Shown: positions 1-7,530, numbered from the stretch's first letter. The stretch is DNA of 19,156 nucleotides from Deltaproteobacteria bacterium (GCA_019308985.1 JAFDHB010000055.1:1-19156); one strand, 5' to 3'. A program made the numbers and translations. Notes: generated by a model not told the origin, from the sequence alone.

Positions 1-4
1 ATCA

Positions 5-170
5 TGAATTGATGGCTTCGTAAAAAGTCCAATTTCCGCGTTGCGCTTCATCTCGTTGTGATTGCGGCGTACGCTAAGTACGCCTCATCACACGAGATTC
101 GCGCGCCTTGAACTTGAAGCTTTTTACTTTGCCATTCCAAATTTGACTTTTTACGAGTGCGTCATGAATT
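5..170. repeat. Long palindromic dispersed repeat, left copy
   Basis: The outer arms TCGTAAAAAGTC (18-29) and GACTTTTTACGA (145-156) are perfect inverted repeats. Inside them, 51-97 forms a second hairpin whose arms contain GGCGTAC and GTACGCC around a short loop. The outer-arm sequence GATGGCTTCGTAAAAAGTC recurs at 19010-19028, so this is a repeated family and not a gene-specific site. It lies upstream of the ribonuclease gene. It could be a non-autonomous transposon-like (MITE) or REP-like element; no transposase is seen. Confidence 0.7.
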
Positions 171-260
171 GAAACCATCCCTAGTAGATGCCGGATCACA
201 GAAAAGAACGAGCATGATAATTCCGCATAAAAAGCGGATAGGGGCTGGGAGTATCGACCG

Positions 261-1835
261 ATGTCCAGTGAACTGATCATAAATGCCAGACCACACGAGA
301 TCAGAGTCGCGCTCATTGAAAACGGGACAGTGGTGGAGCTCCATATAGAACGCCGGACCGGGCAGGAGATAATAGGCAATATTTATAAAGGTCGTGTGGT
401 GAAAGTCCTCCCTGGTATGCAGGCCGCATTTGTAGACACGAGCCTTGAGCGCAGTGCCTTCCTCTATGTTTCGGATGTGTACAGGAATTTCGAGGATATC
501 GAGAGGATGATGCTCCAAAACAGCATGGAAAACGGGGAGCAGCCCCTGGAGGAGACCTTTCCCGAAGACAGGGTTTCCCGCGACATCCATCTGAACATAG
601 AGGACATGCTCCACGAGGGGCAGGATATCCTGGTGCAGGTATCCAAAGAGCCTATCGGCACCAAAGGGGCTCGGCTGACCACTCATATATCCTTGCCTGG
701 TAGGCATCTGGTTTTGATGCCCACCGTGAACCATATTGGAATATCCAGACGGATAGAAGACACGGCGGAAAGAGAAAGACTGAGGCAGATCATGCAGGAG
801 ATAAGGCCGAACAGCTATGGCTTCATAGTGAGGACGGTAAGCGAAGGGGCAAGCAAGGAAAAACTCAGATCAGAGATGGATTTTCTCCTCAAGCTTTGGA
901 ACAGAATACAGGAAAAGATGACCAGGTCTCCAGGGCCCTGTCTCTTGCACAGGGATCTCAATATTACCTTGCGTTCCGTAAGGGACCTCTTTACTAGAGA
1001 AGTAGACAGGCTCATCATAGACTCCAGAAAAGAATACGAAAATATCATGGGATTCATAGAAAACTTTGCGCCCCGTCTCAGATATTCGGTAGAGCTATAC
1101 GAAGGTGATGAACCGATCTTTGATTACTACGGCATAGAGCTTGAGATATCCAGGGCCCTTGAGAAAAAGGTATGGCTCAAGTCAGGAGGATACATCGTCA
1201 TAGAGTTGACGGAGGCATTGACTGCAATAGACGTGAATACCGGGAGTTATGTAGGGAAGAGGAACTTGGAAGAGACCATATTGAAGACCAACATGGAAGC
1301 TGTCAAGGAGATAGCCTATCAATTAAGGCTGAGGAATATAGGAGGCCTGATAGTGATAGACTTCATAGACATGGAGAAAAAAGCCAACAGGGACCGGGTG
1401 TTTACCGCCCTGAAAGAGGCCTTGAGCAGAGACATGGCCAAGACGCACGTGCTCAGGATGTCGGAGTTGGGCCTTGTTGAGATGACGAGAAAGAGGACCC
1501 GGGAGAGCTTGAACAGATTGATGTCCGAGCCCTGCTCATACTGCGAAGGCATGGGCAGCCTGAAATCCAAGAGGACGGTCTGCTACGAGATCTTCAGGGA
1601 TCTTGAAAGGGAGACTAAGACCGATGTTGAGGCGGAAAATATATATGTGCGGGTAAACCCGGAAGTGGGGGAGATGCTGAAGGAGGAGGAACAGGAAACA
1701 ATTATTGAGATGGAGAAGAGGCTGGGGAAACGGATCATTATCCTTACGGACGAAAACCTCCATTTGGAGCAGTACGAGATAAGCCTGTGGCCGCGCGAAG
1801 TGGATCGCGCCAACATGTTTCCCGGGCCGCAGTAA
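261..1835 (+). CDS. rng: Ribonuclease E/G family endoribonuclease
   Basis: Single-strand-specific endoribonuclease of the RNase E/G family, which processes rRNA precursors and starts mRNA decay in the cytoplasm. The 524-residue protein has the expected order: an S1-type RNA-binding domain near the N-terminus (about 35-130, with NIYKGRVVKVLPGMQAAFVD), a 5'-sensor/RNase H-like region, and the DNase I-like catalytic part. The two metal-binding aspartates are visible as D324 (TAIDVNTGSYVGKRN) and D367 (GGLIVIDFIDME). The zinc-link CxxC is at 425-428 (CSYC). There is no long disordered degradosome scaffold tail, so the length fits RNase G better than RNase E. The ATG at 261 follows GGGAG with 9 bases spacing. 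It is the first gene of a same-strand run with the PP2C and FHA genes. Intact. Confidence 0.95.
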   Translation: MSSELIINARPHEIRVALIENGTVVELHIERRTGQEIIGNIYKGRVVKVLPGMQAAFVDTSLERSAFLYVSDVYRNFEDIERMMLQNSMENGEQPLEETFPEDRVSRDIHLNIEDMLHEGQDILVQVSKEPIGTKGARLTTHISLPGRHLVLMPTVNHIGISRRIEDTAERERLRQIMQEIRPNSYGFIVRTVSEGASKEKLRSEMDFLLKLWNRIQEKMTRSPGPCLLHRDLNITLRSVRDLFTREVDRLIIDSRKEYENIMGFIENFAPRLRYSVELYEGDEPIFDYYGIELEISRALEKKVWLKSGGYIVIELTEALTAIDVNTGSYVGKRNLEETILKTNMEAVKEIAYQLRLRNIGGLIVIDFIDMEKKANRDRVFTALKEALSRDMAKTHVLRMSELGLVEMTRKRTRESLNRLMSEPCSYCEGMGSLKSKRTVCYEIFRDLERETKTDVEAENIYVRVNPEVGEMLKEEEQETIIEMEKRLGKRIIILTDENLHLEQYEISLWPREVDRANMFPGPQ

Positions 1836-1876
1836 TAACCCTGGCCCTTTGCAAAACCCATTTTAGAGACGGTAAC

Positions 1877-2044
1877 ATGGTTGCGTCCCTCCAAAAGTTG
1901 ATGAAATTGCCCGATTCTTCGAAGGTGTTTATGCATTGGTTGCTTGAACAACACCTGAAAGGTCTCAATCCTGCCGGGACATTGATGGCTATTGGTTTGA
2001 TGTATGTTGTGGAAATTCTGCGGAACAAAGGAATAATTCTGTGA
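1877..2044 (+). CDS. Small hypothetical protein
   Basis: Reading frame of 55 codons that fills the gap between the ribonuclease and the phosphatase, on the same strand. Its C-terminal half has a hydrophobic stretch (GTLMAIGLMYVVEIL) that could be a short membrane segment or an amphipathic helix. I recognise no family. The ribosome binding site before the ATG is weak. The gene stops 13 bases before the phosphatase start, which would suit translational coupling. It could be non-coding spacer. Confidence 0.35.
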   Translation: MVASLQKLMKLPDSSKVFMHWLLEQHLKGLNPAGTLMAIGLMYVVEILRNKGIIL

Positions 2045-2057
2045 GGGGGACGGACAA

Positions 2058-2915
2058 TTGCTCGTAAGATCTGCCGGGATAACGGATGTCGGGTTAGGAA
2101 GGGCCAGGAATGAGGATGTTTACAGTATTGAAGATTCACTGGGGTTGTATATTGTTGCCGACGGTATGGGAGGGCATCAGGCAGGAGAGGTTGCAAGTAA
2201 CATCGCCGTAAGAATCGTAAGGGAGTGCTACAAGAAGTTTGTGGAGGAAAGCGCCGGTCCGGATGAGATTTTCGGAGACTATGATCCCTCTCTGAGTCAA
2301 CTGGGGAACTATATCCAGGGGAGTGTGCGCTTGGCCAATCGGATTATTTATGAGATGGCGAGCCAGTATGAACAGTACCAAGGGATGGGCACTACCATTG
2401 CCCTCCTTGTCGTAACTCCCACTGTCATAATAACTGGGAACGTGGGTGACAGCCGCATCTATCTCATACGGGATGGCCAGAGCGAAAAACTCTCCAGGGA
2501 CCATACTGTCGTTTCTGAGCAGGTGGAAATGGGAATGATGACGATAGAAGAGGCCAAGAACTCAAACCTCAAACACGTCTTGACCAGGAATCTGGGATCC
2601 TCCCTGGACCTTGATGTAGACATATATGAAATAGAACCATCAAACGATGATCGATTCCTCTTGTGCACCGACGGGTTGACAGATTTGGTGAATGATCAAG
2701 AGATATTGGAAACGGCCCGACAGGGAGACGATCCGGAAAAAATCTGCAGTGAGTTAGTGGAGATGACGCTAAAGCGTGGTGCCCCGGATAACACCACTGT
2801 GGTCACCGTGATCTTGTCAGGTTTGGAGAGCAAGACGCGGGGAAAGGCGGGAAGGAAGATGGGCCATGTCTTCTCAGGATTCATAGGGAGGGTCAAAAAG
2901 CCGACAAACGGCTGA
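2058..2915 (+). CDS. PP2C-family serine/threonine protein phosphatase
   Basis: Metal-dependent (Mn/Mg) phosphatase that removes phosphate from Ser/Thr residues, usually paired with Hanks-type kinases. The 285-residue protein carries the PP2C motifs in order: RNEDVY (17-22), ADGMGGHQAGE with the metal ligand D35-G36, GTTIALL, GNVGDSRIYLIR, SRDHTVV, LLCTDGLTDLV, and GAPDNTTVV near the end. There is no membrane segment. The start is TTG, chosen because GAGGGGGA lies 7 bases upstream and the first residues (SAGITDVGLGRARNED) match the usual N-terminus. The FHA gene follows 84 bases downstream, and FHA domains bind phosphothreonine, so the two may share a phosphorylation circuit. No kinase is in the window. 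Confidence 0.93.
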   Translation: MLVRSAGITDVGLGRARNEDVYSIEDSLGLYIVADGMGGHQAGEVASNIAVRIVRECYKKFVEESAGPDEIFGDYDPSLSQLGNYIQGSVRLANRIIYEMASQYEQYQGMGTTIALLVVTPTVIITGNVGDSRIYLIRDGQSEKLSRDHTVVSEQVEMGMMTIEEAKNSNLKHVLTRNLGSSLDLDVDIYEIEPSNDDRFLLCTDGLTDLVNDQEILETARQGDDPEKICSELVEMTLKRGAPDNTTVVTVILSGLESKTRGKAGRKMGHVFSGFIGRVKKPTNG

Positions 2916-2944
2916 GTACCTTTCTCAAATAATGGTATTGTGGT

Positions 2945-2965
2945 TTTTAGCGAAATTCGCTAAAA
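2945..2965. promoter_or_regulatory. Perfect palindrome between phosphatase and FHA genes
   Basis: TTTTAGCGAA (2945-2954), a central A, then TTCGCTAAAA (2956-2965): a 21-bp dyad with no mismatch. It sits 34 bases before the FHA start. The shape fits an operator for a dimeric repressor; an intrinsic terminator for the upstream gene is possible but no T-run follows. Confidence 0.45.
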
Positions 2966-2999
2966 TTAAGTTGTAATGACTAAATGGGGGTAAAGCTTT

Positions 3000-3743
3000 A
3001 TGACTAAAATCGTACTGACCTTCAACAAACAGGTCATCAAAGAAGTCCCTTTTTTAGGAGAGAGCATAACCATAGGCCGCCACCTGGACAACGACATCGT
3101 CATAGATAATCTGGCCGTCTCCAGCTTTCACGCGAAGATCGATAAAGTGGGCCCCAATTATATTTTGACAGACCTTCAAAGCACGAACGGGACCTTTGTC
3201 AACGAAGAGAGAATCTCCTCCCATCGCCTTTCACACGGGGATAACATATTGATCGGAAAACACAACCTCATATTCGTTGCTGCAGAAGGAAAGACGGACC
3301 CGGAGGGTGCCGGAGACGAAGGAATTCTGGCCATGGGTAAGACTATGTTGCTCGAGACGGCCAAGCAAAAGGAGCTTCTCGCACGGGAGGAATCGCATAT
3401 CCCCCAGCCCAAGCCACCTGAAAAGATAGGGGCGGTGAATTTCATTGATGGATCCGGTTTGGGTGAGGTAGAACTGAGGAAAAAGCTGACAAAGATAGGA
3501 AAGGCCGAGACGTCCGAAATCAAACTATCCGGCATTTTCATGGGAAGAACCGCGGCCACCATAAGCCGGAGACCCACGGGTTATACAATAACCTTCACCG
3601 GTGGAATGACGAAGCTGAAAGTGAACGGTAAGGTGATCAGGGGGAGCATCAAGTTAGAAGAATTCGACACAATTGAGCTGGGTTCATATAAGTTTCAATT
3701 CTACCTCAAAGAACTAGAACAGACCACTCAGGTCTCCCGCTAA
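3000..3743 (+). CDS. FHA-domain protein with a second degenerate FHA-like domain
   Basis: Phosphothreonine-recognition protein. The N-terminal forkhead-associated domain (about 1-95) shows the family pattern: ITIGRHLDNDIVID, then SSFHAKI, then LTDLQSTNGTFVN, holding the conserved Gly-Arg, Ser-x-x-His and Asn residues. A linker of about 50 residues follows. Residues 145-245 look like a second FHA fold (LTKIGKAETSEIKL, TAATISRRPTGYTI, KLKVNGKVIRG, IELGSYKFQF), but the GR, SxxH and TNGT residues are replaced, so it probably does not bind phosphothreonine. Soluble, 247 residues. The start follows a GGGGG tract about 9 bases upstream. It presumably reads a mark that the adjacent phosphatase removes (inference). 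Confidence 0.9.
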   Translation: MTKIVLTFNKQVIKEVPFLGESITIGRHLDNDIVIDNLAVSSFHAKIDKVGPNYILTDLQSTNGTFVNEERISSHRLSHGDNILIGKHNLIFVAAEGKTDPEGAGDEGILAMGKTMLLETAKQKELLAREESHIPQPKPPEKIGAVNFIDGSGLGEVELRKKLTKIGKAETSEIKLSGIFMGRTAATISRRPTGYTITFTGGMTKLKVNGKVIRGSIKLEEFDTIELGSYKFQFYLKELEQTTQVSR

Positions 3744-3799
3744 TGGGTGCTCTGTCCTTTTTGCAGGGAAATAACCTTCGAAAAAAGGTATTGTCCCTG

Positions 3800-4030
3800 T
3801 CAGCCTGCTTTCTTCCTCATCCTCTTGAAACGTGAAAGCCCTTCTTCGATTTGGTCTTTGGTGAATATCTTGTCACACTTGGTGCATTGATACAGCTCAT
3901 CGGTCAGCTTGTCATAAAACAGCTCATCTGAGAAATTTACTCCACGGAATCGCATTGAAAATTGGTAGATCCTTAGAAATCTTCTATTATTGCAAACATC
4001 GCACTCAAAATAGTCTTGAATATGCTGCAT
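3800..4030 (-). CDS. Small zinc-ribbon protein
   Basis: A 76-residue protein with two CxxC pairs: CDVC (about residues 10-13) and CTKC (about 51-54), the spacing of a single zinc ribbon that binds one zinc. The C-terminus is basic (SRFKRMRKKAG), suggesting nucleic acid or ribosome contact. No specific family is recognised. The ATG at 4030 is chosen over an upstream in-frame start because GGAGGG lies 5 bases before it and the protein then begins just ahead of the first CxxC. It converges on the FHA gene; the short gap between them has an imperfect inverted repeat (about 3763-3797) that could act as a shared terminator. Confidence 0.7.
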   Translation of the reverse strand: MQHIQDYFECDVCNNRRFLRIYQFSMRFRGVNFSDELFYDKLTDELYQCTKCDKIFTKDQIEEGLSRFKRMRKKAG

Positions 4031-4072
4031 TTGGTCCCTCCCCCAACTTCCGGATTCAAAGTGAAGAAGCAC

Positions 4073-4387
4073 AGGTTTCTTAACTTTTCTGGATCCTTTT
4101 TACAACAGTTTTTTGGTGGGGAAAGCATGGCAAATGTCGTTCCCGCTGTGGTCCGATGCCAAAATTGGGGATGTTTTGATCCCGGCTGACTCTTCTGCCC
4201 TTTGAGAAGCACGCTAAGTCCTTCGATTCATAAATACCCTAACGTATTTATTTACTCAGGTCTTAGTGCTGAGTGAGCCTTAATAAGGATTCTCATCCGA
4301 AAGATACGCCACCGTAATTGCGAATCGAAGCACTAAGCCCGCAGGGGCTCGGGGAACTCTTGGAACCCTGCCCACGGGTATTGGGCG
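4073..4387. other. Gene-free region with alternative hairpins
   Basis: No coding signal on either strand. From 4221 to 4337 there are four exact inverted repeats, some of them mutually exclusive: CTTCGATTC (4221-4229) with GAATCGAAG (4322-4330); ATAAATAC (4230-4237) with GTATTTAT (4244-4251); ACTCAG (4254-4259) with CTGAGT (4269-4274); and CTTAGTGCT (4262-4270) with AGCACTAAG (4329-4337). On the - strand the region is both the 3' end of the DUF1786 transcript and the leader of the zinc-ribbon gene. It could be a terminator/leader RNA or a palindromic repeat element. Confidence 0.5.
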
Positions 4388-5464
4388 CTATTCATAGCAG
4401 ATCTCCTTGAGCCCTCTCCTCCTGCGGATGGCCTCAAGGACGCCAACGGTACCTGTCATCATGTTGTCTCCCAAGGGTGATCCAGGGAGTATTGAAAGGC
4501 TGCTGCCCCTGAGCAGCCTCCTCTTTGGGCCTGTGGCGATTATGACTTCCACCTCAGAGAATCCGATAGGCTTACGTATATAGGCACCGTGTCCCCCTTG
4601 TTCAAGAACTTTCTCATGTGCCAGTTCTCCGTTGCTCAACTTGACAAGCAGATCCTCTATCTTCTCCAGGGTGATATCGCTGGTATGGTATTCAAAGAAT
4701 CCTGCGATCTCTTCCCCATCGATAGAGGCTCCAAGGGTGTGCGAGGTGGCTATGTCAAGGACGAGGGCCTTTTTTTTCCCTCGCATGCGGGGGTCCATGC
4801 ATGCCCCGAGTATGGCCGCCATACCGCTGTCCATCACATATGCATCCCCACAGGGTATGGTTCCGGCACGAAGGGCTATGGAATTCAATCGGCTGAAGGT
4901 CTCGGGGACTTGGTCGATGGGGTGAAGCAAGCTATGGGGATAGGGTGTGTGATCCAGTCTTTTCTTGAACATCCTGTGCCGATAGTCCAGGTGAGAGACG
5001 CCCTCTGGAGGCCGTCCGTGATCTTGGGCACATATGCCGAGAGCGTCAAATGAGGAATTGATCCCGAGGGCTTCAATGATGGCTTCCAGCCTGTCCAATT
5101 GAATATCTCCCAACTCGATATGGCGGTATTTTTTGCCTCTACGCAGGTTTTCCGCTTCCTCGTCATCCACCACCTTTATGCCCAGGGAGCGTACTCTGTC
5201 AAGGTCATGGTGAACAGTGGCAGCTGCGGAGACGGACATCAAGATGTCGGTCTTTCGGGCCCGTCGGCTCAAGATTCTTGTTATGGGTCCACCGCCCATC
5301 TCCACGCCGGTAATGAGTATGGGACCGGGTATCCTTTCCAAACGCTCAGCCACGGTCAGGACCGGAGACTTGACCACGGCCTTGTAATGATTCCCGGTTT
5401 CCATTTCATAGTACAGGATGTCCATTGTTCCCGCACCGATATCAATGGCCAGGATCGATCTCAT
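4388..5464 (-). CDS. DUF1786 family ASKHA-like protein
   Basis: A 358-residue protein of the DUF1786 family, often labelled putative pyruvate formate-lyase activating enzyme without biochemical proof. The N-terminus MRSILAIDIGAGTMDILYY is a phosphate-1 loop of the actin/Hsp70/sugar-kinase (ASKHA) fold. ALVLDIATSHTLGASIDG (about 228-245) fits the phosphate-2 loop, and a glycine-rich stretch near the C-terminus (SPLGDNMMTGTVGVLEAI) fits the adenosine motif. No radical-SAM CxxxCxxC motif is present, so the activase label is not supported by sequence. The ATG follows AAGGAG with 8 bases spacing. Its physiological role is unknown; the family is seen in anaerobes such as Desulfobacterota and methanogens. 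Confidence 0.85.
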   Translation of the reverse strand: MRSILAIDIGAGTMDILYYEMETGNHYKAVVKSPVLTVAERLERIPGPILITGVEMGGGPITRILSRRARKTDILMSVSAAATVHHDLDRVRSLGIKVVDDEEAENLRRGKKYRHIELGDIQLDRLEAIIEALGINSSFDALGICAQDHGRPPEGVSHLDYRHRMFKKRLDHTPYPHSLLHPIDQVPETFSRLNSIALRAGTIPCGDAYVMDSGMAAILGACMDPRMRGKKKALVLDIATSHTLGASIDGEEIAGFFEYHTSDITLEKIEDLLVKLSNGELAHEKVLEQGGHGAYIRKPIGFSEVEVIIATGPKRRLLRGSSLSILPGSPLGDNMMTGTVGVLEAIRRRRGLKEICYE

Positions 5465-5596
5465 TAGGAAACTCCTTCCAGCGAGACTAACAGCTGAGGG
5501 AAACCAGCCAATGGAATATGGCTATATAGACTTTCAGCAGGGGGTAACGTGATTCCAGCAAGCCCTAGAGGTGGGCAATGTCATTCAATGGTATTC

Positions 5597-5672
5597 TGGA
5601 GCCACCGCGCGGAATCGAACCGCGGACATCCTCATTACGAGTGAGGTGCTCTGCCAGCTGAGCTACGGTGGC
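5597..5672 (-). tRNA. tRNA-Thr (anticodon CGU)
   Basis: A 76-base cloverleaf read on the - strand, with CCA encoded (5597-5599 read in complement). Acceptor stem GCCACCG pairs with CGGTGGC. The anticodon stem CCTCA/TGAGG closes the loop CTCGTAA, giving anticodon CGT (CGU), which reads ACG threonine codons. The T-arm has GGTTCGATTCC. The integrase gene ends 20 bases upstream of its 5' end on the same strand. Its 5' half (through the anticodon loop) lies in the attachment-site repeat, so that half and everything upstream now belong to the element. Confidence 0.97.
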
Positions 5673-5675
5673 TCA
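5633..5675. repeat. attL core (5' half of tRNA-Thr)
   Basis: Exact 43-bp copy of 18111-18153, running from the 3' side of the anticodon stem to three bases beyond the tRNA 5' end. Identity ends at 5632 (t against g at 18110) and 5676 (t against a at 18154). The anticodon loop at one edge is a common crossover site for tyrosine integrases. Unusually, identity extends toward the tRNA 5' end, not its 3' end. Confidence 0.93.
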
Positions 5676-5692
5676 TTAATAAAATCAATTAC

Positions 5693-6781
5693 TTAGGGAC
5701 GGCCAAATTTTCCCGATTGGGAAAATGTGACATTTTGTGACATATCAGAATTGACATAAGCTGTCAATCCATTCAGCAGATTGACAGCCTTCTTTTTGTG
5801 CTCCTGGCTCAGATGCGCGTATCTCAAGGTCATGGTCATTGTCTTGTGCCCTAGCAGTTCCTGGACGTCTTTCAGGGTTCCACCTCTCATCAAGACATGG
5901 CTCGCAAATGTGTGCCTGAGGTCATGGAACTTGAAATCCTCTATTCCCGCCCTCCTCAAAGCACCCTTAAAAGCCCTGTCAACCTTCCCAACGGTCCGTT
6001 TAGCATATGTAAAAACATATTCCGATGTCAAGCCTTGTTCTCTCCTTATCTCCTTGAAAATCCGCGCCAGAGTATCGTTTATGGGGATCTCCCTTCGCTC
6101 CTTGGTCTTGGACTTTTCAAGGTAAATGAACCCATTCCGGACCTGGGACCATTTGAGATTCAAGATTTCACCCCGTCTCATACCGGTATTGATGGCACAA
6201 GTGACAATCCTGAAAAGGTGCTTTTGCGTCCTACATTCGTCAAGGAGGCGGTTGATTTCACCCTCGGTTAGATAGCGGATTCTTTGATTGTTGAGCTTGA
6301 GTAAAAGGGATTTGCCCCTTTCAAAAGGGCTCCGCTCCATCATATCCCATTCAACGGCCTTGGTGAAGATATGACGCAAGGTAGCCATCTCCCTGTTAAT
6401 ACTGGCATCCGCTCTTTTTGTGCCACATCTAGTAAGTTTCGTCATCAAGTGATTGCGATAGGTTTCCAAGTCAACATAACGAATATTTGACAGCTTGGTA
6501 TCTTCCCCGAAATATTCTTTGAAATTGGTAATACAGTAATGTTTCAGGTTCTTGAAAGAGGCCTGGTGCTTATAGTTTTCCTCGTACTTGACAAGCAGCT
6601 CACCAAAGGTTGTCTTGTAGTCCTTCTTCACGTCCAGGTAACGATTTTCGCCTATCAGGGCGACTCGCTTCGCCAACTCCTCCACTGCGTCCTTTTTCTT
6701 CCTGAAAGATTGCCTGACCCTCTTCCCTGTAGGGTCAATGTAGTCAATCTGCCAGGATTTGCCTCGTTTACGGATTGCCAC
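5693..6781 (-). CDS. int: Tyrosine recombinase / phage integrase
   Basis: Site-specific recombinase that would integrate and excise the element at tRNA-Thr. The 362-residue protein has an N-terminal arm-binding region (IDYIDPTGKRVRQSF, about 12-26), a SAM-like core-binding domain (about 57-145) and a C-terminal catalytic domain. The catalytic residues are all visible: R202 (NTGMRRGEILNLKW), a lysine near 225 (KSKTKERREIPI), H286 and R289 (FHDLRHTF), H312 (LLGHKT) and nucleophile Y321 (LRYAHLS). The start is GTG at 6781, supported by GGAGGTGAGA just upstream. The last codons contain two TGTGACAT arm-type repeats. The gene reads toward attL and stops 20 bases from the tRNA-Thr gene, so integrase mRNA can run into the tRNA. 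Intact. Confidence 0.96.
   Translation of the reverse strand: MAIRKRGKSWQIDYIDPTGKRVRQSFRKKKDAVEELAKRVALIGENRYLDVKKDYKTTFGELLVKYEENYKHQASFKNLKHYCITNFKEYFGEDTKLSNIRYVDLETYRNHLMTKLTRCGTKRADASINREMATLRHIFTKAVEWDMMERSPFERGKSLLLKLNNQRIRYLTEGEINRLLDECRTQKHLFRIVTCAINTGMRRGEILNLKWSQVRNGFIYLEKSKTKERREIPINDTLARIFKEIRREQGLTSEYVFTYAKRTVGKVDRAFKGALRRAGIEDFKFHDLRHTFASHVLMRGGTLKDVQELLGHKTMTMTLRYAHLSQEHKKKAVNLLNGLTAYVNSDMSQNVTFSQSGKFGRP
5707..5726 (-). promoter_or_regulatory. Hairpin in the last codons of the integrase gene
   Basis: ATTTTCCC (5707-5714), loop GATT, GGGAAAAT (5719-5726): a perfect 8-bp stem within the final codons of int, between the arm-type repeats and the tRNA. Only a short T-stretch follows on the - strand, so it is a weak terminator at best. 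It could limit integrase read-through into the tRNA or act in recombination. Confidence 0.35.
5726..5743. other. Arm-type integrase site candidates, left end
   Basis: TGTGACAT occurs at 5726-5733 and 5736-5743, exactly 10 bp apart (about one helical turn), with a partial third copy TTGACAT at 5751-5757. The same octamer occurs twice at 17988-18006 near the other end. Pairs of short direct repeats flanking the core are the layout of arm-type sites in lambda-like integration. Confidence 0.6.
5739..5767 (-). promoter_or_regulatory. Candidate promoter for the captured tRNA-Thr
   Basis: On the - strand TTGACA (5762-5767), a 17-base spacer ending in TGA, then TATGTC (5739-5744). The -35 is perfect; the -10 matches only 3 of 6 but has an extended TGn element. 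Transcription would start near 5731, inside the end of int, and read into the tRNA. It overlaps the arm-type repeats, so bound integrase could repress it (inference). Confidence 0.35.
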
Positions 6782-6796
6782 TCTCTCACCTCCTTT

Positions 6797-6979
6797 CTAT
6801 TCCTTAGCTTTCTTAACGGAGTCCATAAGCTCCGAGCGGAACACCGCGATCCGGGGCTTGTAGGCCTCCAGAAGCGGCGTCTTACAACGCTCCAGAATCC
6901 TACGCGCCGTTTGTTTGCTCACCTGGAGCACCTTCGCTACCTCCCCCAGGCCAACAATGATCTCATCATCGGAACTCAT
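6797..6979 (-). CDS. Small helix-turn-helix protein, excisionase/regulator candidate
   Basis: A 60-residue protein with one DNA-binding helix-turn-helix: VGLGEVAKVLQVSKQTARRI (about residues 9-28), followed by a short wing-like segment (YKPRIAVFRSELMDSV), as in MerR/excisionase-type HTH_17 proteins. It lies immediately upstream of the integrase on the same strand (15 bases apart), the usual place for an excisionase. The ATG at 6979 is preferred because GAGG lies 8 bases upstream. The frame stays open further upstream through the remnant described at 6980-7192, so a longer fused protein is possible. Confidence 0.65.
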   Translation of the reverse strand: MSSDDEIIVGLGEVAKVLQVSKQTARRILERCKTPLLEAYKPRIAVFRSELMDSVKKAKE

Positions 6980-7192
6980 GTCCTCTGCCTCTTCCTCCTT
7001 TGGCTCGATTGAATCAAGTTGAGTTAAACTCGGTGGATTGTCAGGTTGCACGTGCGTGCAACGGCGTTGATAAACCAACCTGGCTCTACCTGGCGTCAAC
7101 CTTCCCCCCGCTGTCCCGGTGGATGAACCTGGCACGCTCCCTGACGCTCTGAGCGGCCTCAGGAGCGACTTTCCTTATTACCCCATACCCCA
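6980..7192 (-). pseudogene. Frameshifted relative of the 13974-14159 gene
   Basis: Translation gives VRERARFIHRDSGG in one frame and then RLTPGRARLVYQRR in another. Together these match the intact segment AKFIHQDSGRRVTVETARNV of the gene at 13974-14159. The frame changes in the run of six C (7104-7109; G on the coding strand). After the break the frame continues through QPDNPPSLT, shared with the other gene, into the HTH protein at 6797-6979. So this is either a decayed upstream gene or the broken N-terminus of a longer HTH protein. No good start codon is seen; TTG at 7192 is the first possible one. Confidence 0.5.
7021..7135. repeat. Duplicated segment copy A with palindrome
   Basis: Similar in DNA to 14027-14145. 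Both contain GTTAAACT, then GGTGGATTGTCAGGTTG, then a palindrome, GATAAAC, and CGCTGTCC followed by GGTGGATGAA. Here the palindrome is GTTGCACG (7045-7052), TG, CGTGCAAC (7055-7062). The arms differ from copy B but are still self-complementary. Confidence 0.7.
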
Positions 7193-7263
7193 AGTTAGGG
7201 TTCAAGTGGGAAAATGGATTCTCGTTTCAGATTCTCAAACTTTATTGGGGGGTTTTTAGGCAA

Positions 7264-7530
7264 TTATTTGGTGTCCCGTTCCTCTTCGTGTTCTTCAGCG
7301 TACTCGTCTATCTGTCGGGCTACCTGCTTTTCAGCTATCTCTCGGAGCTCCTCTCCGACTCGGTCCAAAATCCCGTAGATACCATCCACTGCATGGACAC
7401 TGAGCTCAACCTCCTCCCCAAAGGCGCTAAACATCTCATCAAGTAGCTTCAATTCGCCAATGCAGAACCCCAGGTCTGGTGGCTTAAACTTCATAGTATA
7501 CCCTCTCTTAATTGCCTTGCCCAAGTCCAT
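7264..7530 (-). CDS. Hypothetical protein, acidic C-terminus
   Basis: An 88-residue protein of unknown function with a predicted helical, strongly acidic C-terminal half (EYAEEHEEERDTK). It overlaps the end of the upstream gene by 23 bases, so the two are probably co-transcribed and translationally coupled. Two starts are supported: ATG 7530 with AAGGAGG 7 bases upstream (used here), and ATG 7494 (MKFKPPDLG) with GAGAGGG 6 bases upstream. The gap to the integrase block (7193-7263) holds nothing recognisable. Confidence 0.6.
   Translation of the reverse strand: MDLGKAIKRGYTMKFKPPDLGFCIGELKLLDEMFSAFGEEVELSVHAVDGIYGILDRVGEELREIAEKQVARQIDEYAEEHEEERDTK

Noticed and set aside
4388..5464. Calling this gene a pyruvate formate-lyase activating enzyme
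   Set aside because: It has no radical-SAM cysteine motif; the visible motifs are those of an ASKHA-type nucleotide-binding fold.
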